Source: Ancylobacter dichloromethanicus (lineage in GTDB: Bacteria > Pseudomonadota > Alphaproteobacteria > Rhizobiales > Xanthobacteraceae). Taken from it: DNA of 64,000 nucleotides. This document shows positions 8,710-18,136 of the stretch, in pieces. The stretch is from NCBI RefSeq assembly GCF_018390645.1, contig NZ_JAHBGC010000004.1:1-64000 (forward strand), given 5' to 3'. The position numbers and the translations under genes were made by a program. The notes below the pieces were generated by a model. The model was given only the letters and a program-made list of their open reading frames with translations. It made no database searches and had not been told where the DNA came from. Numbering within the stretch: position 1 is the first letter of the stretch; each line of letters starts with the position of its first letter.

Positions 8710-10689
8710 ATGAGTGGAAAGCCACCGATCATGACCCGTCATCCTGAGGAGGCCGCCATCGGCGGCCGTCTCGAAGGAGGCCGCCGGTTTTTGCCGGCGC
8801 CGCTTTCCCGCCGCGCCCTTCTCACCCTTGCCGCCGGCGCCTCGTTCCTGCCATGGCTCGGCGGCCGGGCCGTGGCCCAGGAAACAGCGGCTGCCCCGGC
8901 CGCCGTCGCGCCCGGCTTCGGGCCGGCGCGGCACGGGCTCTCGGTATTCGGCGAGCTGAAATACCCCGCCGATTTCGCCCATTTCGACTATGTCGACCCG
9001 GACGCGCTCCAGGGCGGCACCTTCTCGCAGATCGGCCCGACAGCCGCCTTCAACCAGTCGTTCCAGACCTTCAACTCGCTCAATGGCTACGTCCTGAAGG
9101 GCGATGGCGCGCAGGGCGTCCAACTTCTGTTCGACACGCTGATGGCGCGCGCCGACGACGAGCCGGACGCCATTTACGGGCTGGTGGCCGAGAGCGTCTC
9201 GGTTTCGGAAGACGGCACGCTCTACCGCTTCCGCCTGCGCCCGCAGGCGCGCTTCCATGACGGCTCCAAGCTCACCGCCGAGGATGTCGCCTTCTCGCTC
9301 AATTTGCTGAAGAGCAAGGGGCACCCCGTCATCGCGCAGAATTTGCGCGACATGGAGAGCGCCGAGGCGGAGGGCGAGGAGATCGCCGTCATCCGCTTCG
9401 CGCCGAAGCGCGCCCGCGACGTGCCGCTGTTCGCCGCCTCGCTGCCGATCTTTTCCAAAGCCTATTACAGCGCCACCCCGTTCGACGCGAGTTCGCTGGA
9501 GCCGCCGCTGGGCTCGGGCCCCTACAGGGTCGGGCATTTCGAGGTGGGGCGCTTCATCGAATATCGCCGCGACCCCGATTATTGGGGCAACGACCTGCCG
9601 GTGAATGTCGGCGTCAACAATTTCGACGTGCTGCGCTACGAGTATTTCCGCGACCGCGAGGTCGGCTTCGAGGCGTTCAAGGCGCGGGCCTATCTGTTCC
9701 GGCAGGAATTCACCGCCCGCACCTGGGCCACCGGCTATGACTTTCCCGCCCTTAACGAAGGCAAGGTCAAGCGCGAGATCCTGCCCGACCGCACGCCTTC
9801 GGGCGCGCAGGGCTGGTTCCTCAATCTGCGCCGCCCGCAATTCGTCGATCCGCGGGTGCGCGAGGCGCTGTCCTGCGCCTTCGATTTCGAGTGGACCAAC
9901 AAGAACCTGATGTACGACGCCTACAGGCGCACGACCTCGTTCTTCGAGAATTCCGACCTCAAGGCGGAAGGTCCGGCCGGGCCGGACGAAGTGGCGCTGA
10001 TCGCGCGCCTCGGTGACCGGCTCACGCCGGAGGAAATCGCGGTGCTGAAGGCCCCGCCCTGGTCGCCGCCGGTCTCCGACGGCTCGGGACAGGACCGGAC
10101 GCTGCTGCGCCGGGGCACGCAGCTTCTGCGCGAGGCGGGCTGGGTCATCAAGGGCGGCCGCCTGGTGGACCCGCAGGGCAACGGGCTCACCGTCGAGTTC
10201 CTCGACGACGAGAACGGGCTGGAGCGCCACACCGCGCCCTTCATCAAGAACCTCAAGCTGCTCGGCATCGAGGCCCGTTTCCGCCTCGTCGACTCGCCGC
10301 AATACCAGCGCCGGCTCAACGAATTCGACTTCGACGCCACGGTGCGGCGCTTCTCCATGTCCACCGTGCCCGGCGAGTCGCTGCGCAACTATTTCGGTTC
10401 AAGCGCGGCGAACACGCCCGGCGCCAGCAACCTGTCCGGCATCGCCGATCCGGTCGTCGACCTGCTGATCGAGGAGGTGATCGCGGCGCCGACGCGTGCG
10501 CAGTTGCGCACCGCTTGCCGGGTGCTCGACAGGCGGCTGCGGGCGGGGCGCTACTGGGTGCCGCAATGGTATTCCGCCGAGTTCCGCATCGCCTTCTGGG
10601 ACGAATTCGGCTGGCCCTCGTCCCCCCGCCCGACCTATGCGCGCGCCATCCCGGAGATCTGGTCGGCGCGCACGCGATCGGCGGGGTGA
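8710..10689 (+). CDS. Peptide ABC transporter binding protein, YejA-like (second copy, Tat signal)
   Basis: This second family 5 binding protein (659 residues) parallels the first along its length: HGLSVFGELKYPADFAHFDY, then FHDGSKLTAEDVAFSLN, then DYWGNDLPVNVGVNNFD. Its N-terminus carries a twin-arginine signal (LSRRALLTLA followed by a hydrophobic stretch and AVAQE), so it is exported folded, unlike its neighbour. The ATG at 8710 has a GAGGGG ribosome site seven bases upstream. The pair looks like an old duplication that diverged, giving one permease two receptors. Confidence 0.88.
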   Translation: MSGKPPIMTRHPEEAAIGGRLEGGRRFLPAPLSRRALLTLAAGASFLPWLGGRAVAQETAAAPAAVAPGFGPARHGLSVFGELKYPADFAHFDYVDPDALQGGTFSQIGPTAAFNQSFQTFNSLNGYVLKGDGAQGVQLLFDTLMARADDEPDAIYGLVAESVSVSEDGTLYRFRLRPQARFHDGSKLTAEDVAFSLNLLKSKGHPVIAQNLRDMESAEAEGEEIAVIRFAPKRARDVPLFAASLPIFSKAYYSATPFDASSLEPPLGSGPYRVGHFEVGRFIEYRRDPDYWGNDLPVNVGVNNFDVLRYEYFRDREVGFEAFKARAYLFRQEFTARTWATGYDFPALNEGKVKREILPDRTPSGAQGWFLNLRRPQFVDPRVREALSCAFDFEWTNKNLMYDAYRRTTSFFENSDLKAEGPAGPDEVALIARLGDRLTPEEIAVLKAPPWSPPVSDGSGQDRTLLRRGTQLLREAGWVIKGGRLVDPQGNGLTVEFLDDENGLERHTAPFIKNLKLLGIEARFRLVDSPQYQRRLNEFDFDATVRRFSMSTVPGESLRNYFGSSAANTPGASNLSGIADPVVDLLIEEVIAAPTRAQLRTACRVLDRRLRAGRYWVPQWYSAEFRIAFWDEFGWPSSPRPTYARAIPEIWSARTRSAG

Positions 10690-10798
10690 GGCCATGGTGC
10701 GTAAAGCCTGCATGAACGGACGTTAAGTTGACGCGCTAACGCCCTACCTCCACCCTGTGCGTCGTGGGATTTGCGTCCCGGCGGAGAAACCCGATCGT

Positions 10799-11905
10799 AT
10801 GCTCGCCTATATCGTCCGACGCATCGCGCTGATGGTGCCGACCGTGATCGGCATCATGCTGATTTCCTTCGTGGTGGTGCAGTTCGCGCCCGGCGGCCCG
10901 GTCGAGCGGGTGATCGCCGAACTGACCGGGCAGGGCTCCTCCGCCACCGCCCGCATCTCCGGCAGCGGCGGCGATTTCGGCGGCATGCAGCAGAGCGCGC
11001 CGGGAGGCGACCCGGTCTCGTCGAAATATCGCGGGGCGCAGGGGCTCGACCCCGCCTTCATCAAGGATCTGGAAAAGCAGTTCGGCTTCGACAAACCGGC
11101 GCCCGAGCGTTTCCTGAAGATGCTGTGGGACTATGCCCGCTTCGATTTCGGGCGCTCCTATTTCCGCGACGTCTCGGTCATCGACCTGATCATCGAGAAG
11201 ATGCCGGTGTCGATCTCGCTCGGCCTGTGGATGACGCTGATCACCTACACCATCTCCATTCCGCTGGGCATCGCCAAGGCGGTGCGCGACGGTTCGCGCT
11301 TCGATGTGTGGACGTCGGCGGTCATCATCGTCGGCTACGCGATCCCGAGCTTCCTGTTCGCCATCCTGCTGATCATCCTGTTCGCCGGTGGTTCGTTCTT
11401 CTCGTGGTTTCCGCTGCGCGGGCTGACCTCGGAGAATTTCGACCAGCTCTCGCTCGGCGCCAAGATCCTCGACTATTTCTGGCACCTTGCGCTGCCCATC
11501 ACCTCGATGGTGCTCGGCGCCTTCGCCACCATGGCGCTGCTGACGAAGAACTCGTTCCTCGACGAGATCCGCAAGCAATATGTGGTGACGGCGCGGATGA
11601 AGGGACTGTCGGAACGCGCGGTGCTCTACCGCCATGTCTTCCGCAACGCGATGCTGATTATCATCGCCGGCTTTCCCAGCGCCTTCGTCGCCGCCTTCTT
11701 CTCCGGCTCGCTGCTGATCGAGACCATCTTCTCGCTCGACGGTCTCGGCCTGCTCGGCTTCGAGAGCGTGCTCAACCGCGACTACCCGGTGGTGTTCGCC
11801 AATCTCTACATCTTCTCGCTGGTCGGGCTGGTGGTGAACCTCATCTCCGACCTCACCTATACCTGGGTCGATCCGCGCATCGACTTCGACACGCGGGACG
11901 TCTGA
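10799..11905 (+). CDS. yejB: Peptide/microcin C ABC transporter permease YejB
   Basis: Inner-membrane permease of the DppB/OppB class, 368 residues. The N-terminal helix MLAYIVRRIALMVPTVIGIM and the C-terminal coupling region with the family pattern (ARMKGLSERAVLYRHVFRNA) are clear. The ATG at 10799 is chosen because it begins the conserved MLAYIVRR segment; an upstream in-frame start would add an atypical hydrophilic leader. YejE follows after 2 bases. Role: one half of the peptide channel. Confidence 0.9.
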   Translation: MLAYIVRRIALMVPTVIGIMLISFVVVQFAPGGPVERVIAELTGQGSSATARISGSGGDFGGMQQSAPGGDPVSSKYRGAQGLDPAFIKDLEKQFGFDKPAPERFLKMLWDYARFDFGRSYFRDVSVIDLIIEKMPVSISLGLWMTLITYTISIPLGIAKAVRDGSRFDVWTSAVIIVGYAIPSFLFAILLIILFAGGSFFSWFPLRGLTSENFDQLSLGAKILDYFWHLALPITSMVLGAFATMALLTKNSFLDEIRKQYVVTARMKGLSERAVLYRHVFRNAMLIIIAGFPSAFVAAFFSGSLLIETIFSLDGLGLLGFESVLNRDYPVVFANLYIFSLVGLVVNLISDLTYTWVDPRIDFDTRDV

Positions 11906-11907
11906 GC

Positions 11908-13068
11908 ATGGACGCCGCAAGCACCGCCGCGCCGGCCGTGGCGCCCGCCAGCGAGAGGCCGCGCCGGCCCTTTCTGTCGCCGCTGAACCAGCGCCGCTGG
12001 ACCAATTTCAAGCGCAACCGCCGCGGCTGGTGGAGCTTCTGGATCTTCTCCGTGCTCTTCGTCCTGAGCCTCGGGGCGGAATTCATCGCCAACGACAAGC
12101 CGTTCCTGGTCGAATATGACGGCGGCTACTACTTTCCCGGGCTGGTCGCCTATCCCGAAACCGCGTTCGGCGGCGATTTCGAGACCGAGGCGGATTATCG
12201 CGACCCCTACCTGCAGAAGCTGATCGAGGAGAAAGGCGGCTGGATGGTGTGGCCGCCGATCCGCTACTCCTACTCCACCCATAATCTCGATCTGCCGACC
12301 CCGGCGCCCTCGGCGCCGACCTGGATGCTCACCGAGGCGCAATGCGCGCCGGTGGTGGAGCGGCTCGGGCTCACCGGGGGCTGCGACGCGCTGGAATGGA
12401 ACTGGCTCGGCACCGACGACCAGGGCCGCGACGTGCTGGCGCGGCTGATCTACGGCTTCCGCCTCTCCGTCCTGTTCGGTCTGATCCTGACCGTCATCTC
12501 CTCCATCATCGGCGTCGCGGCGGGCGCGGTGCAGGGCTATTTCGGCGGCTGGACCGACCTCATTTTCCAGCGCTTCATCGAGATCTGGACCTCGATCCCG
12601 GCGCTCTATCTGCTGCTGATCATCTCGTCGATCCTGGCTCCCGGCTTCTGGGTGCTGCTCGGCATCCTGCTGCTGTTTTCCTGGGTGTCGCTGGTCGGGC
12701 TGGTGCGCGCCGAGTTCCTGCGCGCCCGCAACTTCGAATATGTACAGGCGGCGCGGGCTCTGGGGGTGTCGAACGGCGTCATCATGTGGCGGCACATGCT
12801 GCCCAACGCGATGGTGGCGACGCTGACCATGCTGCCCTTCATCGTCTCCTCTTCCGTCATGACGCTGACGGCGCTGGACTTCCTCGGCTTCGGCCTGCCG
12901 CCCGGGTCGCCTTCGCTGGGCGAATTGCTGGCGCAGGGCAAGGCCAATGTGCAGGCGCCCTGGCTCGGCCTCACCGGCTTCTTCACCGTGGCGATCATGC
13001 TGAGCCTGCTCATCTTTGTCGGCGAAGCGGTGCGCGACGCCTTCGACCCCCGGAAGACCTTCCAGTGA
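11908..13068 (+). CDS. yejE: Peptide/microcin C ABC transporter permease YejE
   Basis: Second inner-membrane permease, DppC/OppC class, 386 residues. It has the YejE-specific N-terminus (LSPLNQRRWTNFKRNRRGWW) and a long periplasmic insertion between helix 1 and the core (about 60-165). The core carries the family motif GTDDQGRDVLARLIYGFRLS across the start of the permease domain. The coupling loop reads EYVQAARALGVSNGVIMWRH. The ATG at 11908 lies 2 bases after the yejB stop. Confidence 0.92.
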   Translation: MDAASTAAPAVAPASERPRRPFLSPLNQRRWTNFKRNRRGWWSFWIFSVLFVLSLGAEFIANDKPFLVEYDGGYYFPGLVAYPETAFGGDFETEADYRDPYLQKLIEEKGGWMVWPPIRYSYSTHNLDLPTPAPSAPTWMLTEAQCAPVVERLGLTGGCDALEWNWLGTDDQGRDVLARLIYGFRLSVLFGLILTVISSIIGVAAGAVQGYFGGWTDLIFQRFIEIWTSIPALYLLLIISSILAPGFWVLLGILLLFSWVSLVGLVRAEFLRARNFEYVQAARALGVSNGVIMWRHMLPNAMVATLTMLPFIVSSSVMTLTALDFLGFGLPPGSPSLGELLAQGKANVQAPWLGLTGFFTVAIMLSLLIFVGEAVRDAFDPRKTFQ

Positions 13069-14702
13069 GCGAAACGCCATTGAAAGACGAACCCCTCCTT
13101 TCCGTCCGCGACCTCTCCGTGGCCTTCGCCCAGGGCGGGCGCAGCACGCTCGCGGTCGACAGGGTGTCGTTCGACGTTCATCGCGGCGAGACGGTCGCGC
13201 TGGTGGGCGAGAGCGGCTCGGGCAAGTCGGTCACCGCGCTGTCCATTCTCAAGCTGCTGCAATACCCCGCCGCCAGCCATCCCTCGGGCGAGGTGCTGTT
13301 CAAGGGCGCGGACCTGCTCGCCATGGACGAGCGGAACATCCGCCGGGTGCGCGGCAACGACATCACCATGGTGTTCCAGGAGCCGATGAGTTCGCTCAAT
13401 CCGCTGCATACGGTGGAGCAGCAGATCGCCGAAATCCTGTTCCTGCATCGCGGCATGCGTGGGCCGGCGGCGCGGGCGCGGGTGATCGAACTCCTCACCG
13501 AGGTCGGTATTCCCGAGCCCGAGACCCGGCTGGGCTCCTACCCGCACCAGCTCTCCGGCGGCCAGCGCCAGCGGGTGATGATCGCTATGGCGCTCGCCAA
13601 CGAGCCGCAGCTTCTCATCGCCGACGAGCCGACCACCGCGCTCGACGTCACCGTGCAGGCGCAGATCCTCGCTCTGCTGAAGGACCTCCAGCGCCGGCTC
13701 GGCATGGCCATGCTGTTCATCACCCACGACCTCGGCATCGTGCGCAGGATCGCCGACCGGGTCTGCGTGATGAACCGCGGCAAGATCGTCGAGGAACGGC
13801 CGGTGGCGGAGCTGTTCGCCAATCCCCGCCATGACTACACCCAGGCGCTGATCGCCGCCCAGCCGCGTGGCAACCCGGCCTCGCCCCACCCGGAGGCGCC
13901 GGTGGTGCTGGCGGCCTCGGGGCTCAAGGTCTGGTTCCCGATCAAGGCCGGGGTGATGCGCCGTACGGTCGGCCACATCAAGGCGGTGGACGGCATCTCG
14001 GTGGAGATAAGGCGCGGCGAGACGCTCGGCGTGGTCGGCGAGAGCGGCTCGGGCAAGACGACGCTGGGCCTGGCTTTGCTGCGGCTCATCTCCAGCGAGG
14101 GGCCGATCGTGTTCATGGGCGATCCCATCGACACGCTCGGCTTCCGGCAGATGCGCTCCCGCCGCCGGGCGATGCAGGTGGTGTTCCAGGACCCGTTCGG
14201 CTCGCTCAGCCCGCGCATGTCGGTGGCTGATATCATCGGCGAGGGGCTGCGCGTCCATCAGCCAAAGCTCACGGCGGAGGAACGCGAGACGCGCGTGGTT
14301 GCCGCGCTCACCGATGTCGGGCTCGATCCCGAGGCCCGCCACCGTTACCCCCATGAATTCTCCGGCGGCCAGCGCCAGCGCGTCGCCATCGCCCGCGCCA
14401 TCGTGCTGGAACCGTCCTTCATCGTGCTGGACGAGCCGACCAGCGCGCTCGACATGATCGTGCAGGCGCAGATCGTCGACCTGCTGCGTGACCTGCAGCA
14501 GAAGCGCGGCCTGACCTATCTGTTCATCAGCCATGACCTGCGCGTCGTCGCCGCACTCGCCTCGCGGGTGATGGTGATGAAGGGCGGCGTGCTGATGGAG
14601 GAGGGGCCGGCAACTGAACTGTTCGCGCGTCCGAAGACCGACTACACCCGCGCCTTGTTCGCGGCGGCCTTCGACATGGAGACGGCGGTGGACGCTTCAT
14701 GA
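13065..14702 (+). CDS. yejF: Peptide/microcin C ABC transporter ATPase YejF
   Basis: This double ATPase (545 residues) energises the YejBE channel. The two halves each carry a Walker A (both GESGSGK), a signature ([16 protein letters not shown]) and Walker B ([20 protein letters not shown]), with the oligopeptide-family C-terminal segments. A GTG start at 13065 overlaps the yejE stop (GTGA), giving translational coupling. The length agrees with the fused YejF type rather than separate DppD/DppF subunits. Confidence 0.93.
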   Translation: MSETPLKDEPLLSVRDLSVAFAQGGRSTLAVDRVSFDVHRGETVALVGESGSGKSVTALSILKLLQYPAASHPSGEVLFKGADLLAMDERNIRRVRGNDITMVFQEPMSSLNPLHTVEQQIAEILFLHRGMRGPAARARVIELLTEVGIPEPETRLGSYPHQLSGGQRQRVMIAMALANEPQLLIADEPTTALDVTVQAQILALLKDLQRRLGMAMLFITHDLGIVRRIADRVCVMNRGKIVEERPVAELFANPRHDYTQALIAAQPRGNPASPHPEAPVVLAASGLKVWFPIKAGVMRRTVGHIKAVDGISVEIRRGETLGVVGESGSGKTTLGLALLRLISSEGPIVFMGDPIDTLGFRQMRSRRRAMQVVFQDPFGSLSPRMSVADIIGEGLRVHQPKLTAEERETRVVAALTDVGLDPEARHRYPHEFSGGQRQRVAIARAIVLEPSFIVLDEPTSALDMIVQAQIVDLLRDLQQKRGLTYLFISHDLRVVAALASRVMVMKGGVLMEEGPATELFARPKTDYTRALFAAAFDMETAVDAS

Positions 14703-15376
14703 GTGGACGCCCGGCTGGTGGACCTCCAACGGGCGGACGGGCAATGTTCGGCGAACTGGCCGACCGTTCGATCCCGTTCGAACTGACCGGCCCCGACGAT
14801 GTCGGCACCGGCTTCCGCCCCTATCACCGCTTCACCGCGACGTTCGAGGGCGCCGGGGGCGCGCGGCTGCGCCAGCGGCGCGACATCCTGCGGGTGGGCG
14901 AGGTGGTGGGCGTGCTGGCCCATGATCCGCAAGCAGGCTGCTTCGTGTTCATCCGCCAGTTCCGCCTCGGCGCGCAACTGGCGACGGGCGCCGGCGAACT
15001 GGTCGAGATCGCCGCCGGTCTGATCGATCCGGGCGAGGACGCCGACGCGGCGGCACGGCGCGAATGCGTCGAGGAGATCGGCGTGGCGCCGCGTGCGCTG
15101 CTGCCGATCGCCCGCTTCCTGCCGACGCCCGGCGTGACCGACGAATACGCCACAATCTATCTCGGCCTCGTCGATTCCTCGCTGGTGCCGGACGTGGCCG
15201 GGGAACCGGGCGAGACCGAGCTGACGCGGCCCTTCCTGGTGCTGGTGGAGGACGCGCTGGCGAGCCTTGCCGCGCCTTCTCCCGCCCCTTTTGCCAATGG
15301 CTTCGTGCTGATCGCGCTGCAATGGTTCGCGTTGAACCGGGCGCGGGTGAACGCCTTCGTCGCGGCGAATGGCTAG
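14699..15376 (+). CDS. NUDIX hydrolase, ADP-ribose pyrophosphatase-like
   Basis: A 225-residue NUDIX protein. The complete NUDIX box runs from GLIDPGEDADAAARR to ECVEEIGV, and the preceding GAGELVEIAAG matches the ADP-ribose/nucleotide-sugar pyrophosphatase group (NudF/YffH type). It probably hydrolyses nucleoside diphosphate derivatives. The ATG at 14699 overlaps the yejF stop by 4 bases; an ATG at 14744 is an alternative. Coupling to a peptide importer is unusual, and its functional meaning is unclear. Its stop codon shares CTAG with the converging NlpC/P60 gene. Confidence 0.82.
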   Translation: MSGRPAGGPPTGGRAMFGELADRSIPFELTGPDDVGTGFRPYHRFTATFEGAGGARLRQRRDILRVGEVVGVLAHDPQAGCFVFIRQFRLGAQLATGAGELVEIAAGLIDPGEDADAAARRECVEEIGVAPRALLPIARFLPTPGVTDEYATIYLGLVDSSLVPDVAGEPGETELTRPFLVLVEDALASLAAPSPAPFANGFVLIALQWFALNRARVNAFVAANG

Positions 15377-16236
15377 AGACGGCGCACGGTGCGCAGTGGC
15401 GTGCCTGAAGCCTCGATGCGGGCCAGCGCGGCGCCGAGCGGCTCGCGCACCACCGACATGAAATGCGCGGTGGCGTGCAGCAGCGTGGCGCCATCCGCGA
15501 CCATGCCGACATGGCCGGGCCAATAGAGCAGGTCGCCGCGCCGCAGTTCAGCGAGATCGCCGGAGAAGGCGACCGCGTTGCCGAGCGTGCTCTCCTGCAT
15601 GTCGGTGTCGCGCGGGCAGGCCATACCGCAGGCATTCAGCGCGACCTGCACCAGACCCGAGCAGTCCAGCCCGAGGCTGGAGCGCCCGCCCCAGAGATAG
15701 GCGGCGCCGAGGAAGCGGCCGGCAACGTCCACGAAATCACCCTCGAACGTGTCGAGCGGCGCCAGATGGCCGGCGAAGACGAAGCCGCCCTCCACCGTCA
15801 CCGCGAAGCGCTCGCGCGTGCCGGTGAGGGCGAGGCGGCTGCCGAAGGAGAGAAGCCCGGTCGGTGGCAGCTTGATCGAGGGGCCGGGAAACACCGGCGT
15901 GCGCAGCGCCACGACCTTGTGGGTCGGCGCCGGGCCCGCTGGCGCCAGCGCCTCGGCAGGGAGCCAGCCAACATACGAATCCGCGTCGAGCTGGCCCCAG
16001 GCCCAGCCCTCCATCGTGGTCTCGAACACCGTCACCGCCTCGCCGGCCAGCGTTTCCGTCACCAGCGGAGCCAGCGGGTCGGGCTCGCCGCGCACCGGCG
16101 CGGCGGGGCGGATGACGCGGTGGGGCTCCCCGGCGACGAAACGCTCGGCCGTCACCACGCCCTGGAGATGCAGAGCGGCAAGGTCCGGCCGGGCCGGGGT
16201 GAGGCGGGCGTCGAGACCGGCGGGAAGCGCGTTCAT
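15373..16236 (-). CDS. NlpC/P60 family cysteine peptidase with SH3-like domains
   Basis: This putative gamma-D-glutamyl-diamino-acid endopeptidase acts on peptidoglycan stem peptides. The C-terminal NlpC/P60 domain has the catalytic Cys in LGLDCSGLVQ, His in GHVGMVADG and a further His in LLHATAHF. The N-terminal part (about 30-150) looks like bacterial SH3 domains (GWAWGQL, SYVGWLP). No signal peptide is visible, so a cytoplasmic peptide-recycling role is possible. The ATG at 16236 (287 residues) begins at the conserved region; a TTG further upstream is in frame. It lies 43 bases after a MarR gene on the same strand. Confidence 0.82.
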   Translation of the reverse strand: MNALPAGLDARLTPARPDLAALHLQGVVTAERFVAGEPHRVIRPAAPVRGEPDPLAPLVTETLAGEAVTVFETTMEGWAWGQLDADSYVGWLPAEALAPAGPAPTHKVVALRTPVFPGPSIKLPPTGLLSFGSRLALTGTRERFAVTVEGGFVFAGHLAPLDTFEGDFVDVAGRFLGAAYLWGGRSSLGLDCSGLVQVALNACGMACPRDTDMQESTLGNAVAFSGDLAELRRGDLLYWPGHVGMVADGATLLHATAHFMSVVREPLGAALARIEASGTPLRTVRRL

Positions 16237-16279
16237 CGGGGCAAATTCATCGGTGTGGGTGTTCAACGAGCAACGGCGT

Positions 16280-16630
16280 TCATCTGGGAAGTGCCCTGGC
16301 GGTGGCGACGACGAGGTCGCCGAACCGCTCCACATAAAGCGCACCTTCCACCGTACGCTGGATAATGACATTGCGTCGATCCGCTTCGTCACGGCGGCGC
16401 GAGACGAAGCCGAGCTGCCCCATCGTGTCGAGCGCGCGGGTGATCACCGGCTTGGTGACGCCGAGCCGGGCGGCGAGGCCGCGCACCGTGTGTGGCGGTG
16501 CCTCCAGATAGACGCTGAGCAGAATGGCAAGCTGGCGCGGGCTCAGGTCGGGCGCGCCGTCGCGTACCTGCGCGAGCGACAGCTCGTGCAGGAGACGCAA
16601 AGCCTGCGATGGACGCAGTTCGACCGCCAT
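16280..16630 (-). CDS. MarR-family winged-helix regulator
   Basis: A 116-residue DNA-binding protein. Helix-turn-helix HTVRGLAARLGVTKPVITRA is followed by LDTMGQLGFVSRR and the wing DEADRRNVI, the usual MarR arrangement. The protein is short for the family, with a reduced C-terminal dimerisation helix. The ATG at 16630 is preferred over a TTG at 16651. It probably forms a two-gene unit with the NlpC/P60 peptidase. The ligand and targets are unknown. Confidence 0.75.
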   Translation of the reverse strand: MAVELRPSQALRLLHELSLAQVRDGAPDLSPRQLAILLSVYLEAPPHTVRGLAARLGVTKPVITRALDTMGQLGFVSRRRDEADRRNVIIQRTVEGALYVERFGDLVVATARALPR

Positions 16631-16735
16631 TGGCCCGTTCCCGGTCCGCAATCGTTACGGCTGCGGATTGTTCCCCGGACTATGGCGGCTTCGCGGCGAA
16701 GAAAAGATTAACGCGGGCGCGGAGCTGACGTTGTG

Positions 16736-18115
16736 TCAGGCGCCGTAGCGCTCGGCGATCAGCGCGTCGAGCGCCCGGATGGTCTGCGCCTCGCCGCCCT
16801 CCGGCCGGCCGGGCCGCGTGGTCGGGTTCCAGGCGAAGATGTCGAGATGCAGCCAGGCGCCGGCGCGGGTGACGAAGCGCTGCAGGAACAGCGCCGCGGT
16901 GATGGAGCCGGCGAAGCCGCCGCTGGGAGCGTTGTTGAGGTCGGCGATCCTGCTGTCAAGCATCGAGGCATAGGGCGGCCACAGCGGCATGCGCCAGGAC
17001 GGGTCGGCCTCGGCGGCGCCGTGGCGGGCAAGGTCGGCGGCCAGCGTATCGTCCCCGGTATAGGCGGGGGGCAGTTGCGGGCCGAGCGCGACGCGGGCGG
17101 CGCCGGTGAGCGTGGCGAAGTCGATCAGCAGTTCCGGCGCCTCCTCGTCGGCGAGGCTGAGCGCGTCGGCGAGGATCAGCCGGCCCTCGGCATCGGTGTT
17201 GCCGATCTCCACGGTGAGCCCCTTGCGCGAGGCGAACACATCACCGGGGCGGAAGGCCGAGCCGTCGATGGAATTTTCCACCGCCGGCACGATGAGGCGC
17301 AGCCGCACCTTCAGGGCACGCGCCATGATCATCTGCGCCAGGCCGATGGCGTTGGCGGCGCCGCCCATGTCCTTCTTCATCAGCAGCATGCCGCTCGACG
17401 GCTTTATGTCGAGCCCGCCGGTGTCGAAGGCGACGCCCTTGCCGACCAGCGTCACCTTCGGCGCGCCGGGGTCGCCCCAGCTGAGGTCGATGAGGCGCGG
17501 GGCACGGGGCGAAGCGCGCCCGACGGCGTGGATCAGCGGGAAGTTGGCGGCGAGCAGGTCGTCGCCGCTCGTCACCTCCACCTGCGCACCGAAGCGCGAG
17601 GCTAGAGCGCGCACCGCTGCCTCGATCTCGGCCGGGCCGAGATCGTTGGCCGGAGTGTTGACGAGATCGCGGGTCAGCGCCACGGCCTCGGCGGTGCGGC
17701 GCAGATAGGCCTCATCGGTCCCGTCGGGCACCACGAGGCGCACATCGGCCACCGGCCGCTTGCCGTAGCGGGTGAAGCGGTAACCCCCGAGCAGGAAGCC
17801 GAGCGCGGCAAGTCGCGGATCGGCGGGCGGATGGGCGATGGCGTAGTCGCCGGCCGGCAGCGTGGTGGCGAGCCGGCCGAAGGTCAGCGGGTCGCGCGGC
17901 GAGCCTTCGCAGCCGAACAGCACGCCGGCGATCGCCCCGTCCGCTGCCGGCAGCACCAGGAGCGCGCCGGCCTCGGCCTTGAAGCCGGTGGCCTCGCCGA
18001 AGGCGAGCGCCGGGGCAGGCAGGCCACCGGCCACCTCGCGCCAGTTCTGCGGCGTGACGCACCAGATCGGGCGGGGCGTGAGTGCCTCGTCGGCACGGAT
18101 CAGCTGGACGCCCAT
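16736..18115 (-). CDS. Leucyl aminopeptidase family protein (M17)
   Basis: A cytosolic two-metal aminopeptidase removing N-terminal residues from peptides. The 459 residues include the metal and catalytic region VGKGVAFDTGGLDIKPS (225-240), KKDMGGAA (247-254) and the diagnostic NTDAEGRL (306-313). It is shorter than E. coli PepA (about 500 residues) because the N-terminal domain is reduced, as in a second M17 paralogue common in alphaproteobacteria. The ATG at 18115 has GGAGG seven bases upstream. It follows the phosphoglycerate mutase gene by 21 bases, probably in one operon. Confidence 0.9.
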   Translation of the reverse strand: MGVQLIRADEALTPRPIWCVTPQNWREVAGGLPAPALAFGEATGFKAEAGALLVLPAADGAIAGVLFGCEGSPRDPLTFGRLATTLPAGDYAIAHPPADPRLAALGFLLGGYRFTRYGKRPVADVRLVVPDGTDEAYLRRTAEAVALTRDLVNTPANDLGPAEIEAAVRALASRFGAQVEVTSGDDLLAANFPLIHAVGRASPRAPRLIDLSWGDPGAPKVTLVGKGVAFDTGGLDIKPSSGMLLMKKDMGGAANAIGLAQMIMARALKVRLRLIVPAVENSIDGSAFRPGDVFASRKGLTVEIGNTDAEGRLILADALSLADEEAPELLIDFATLTGAARVALGPQLPPAYTGDDTLAADLARHGAAEADPSWRMPLWPPYASMLDSRIADLNNAPSGGFAGSITAALFLQRFVTRAGAWLHLDIFAWNPTTRPGRPEGGEAQTIRALDALIAERYGA

Positions 18116-18136
18116 CGCGTCACCTCCGGAGTGTGG

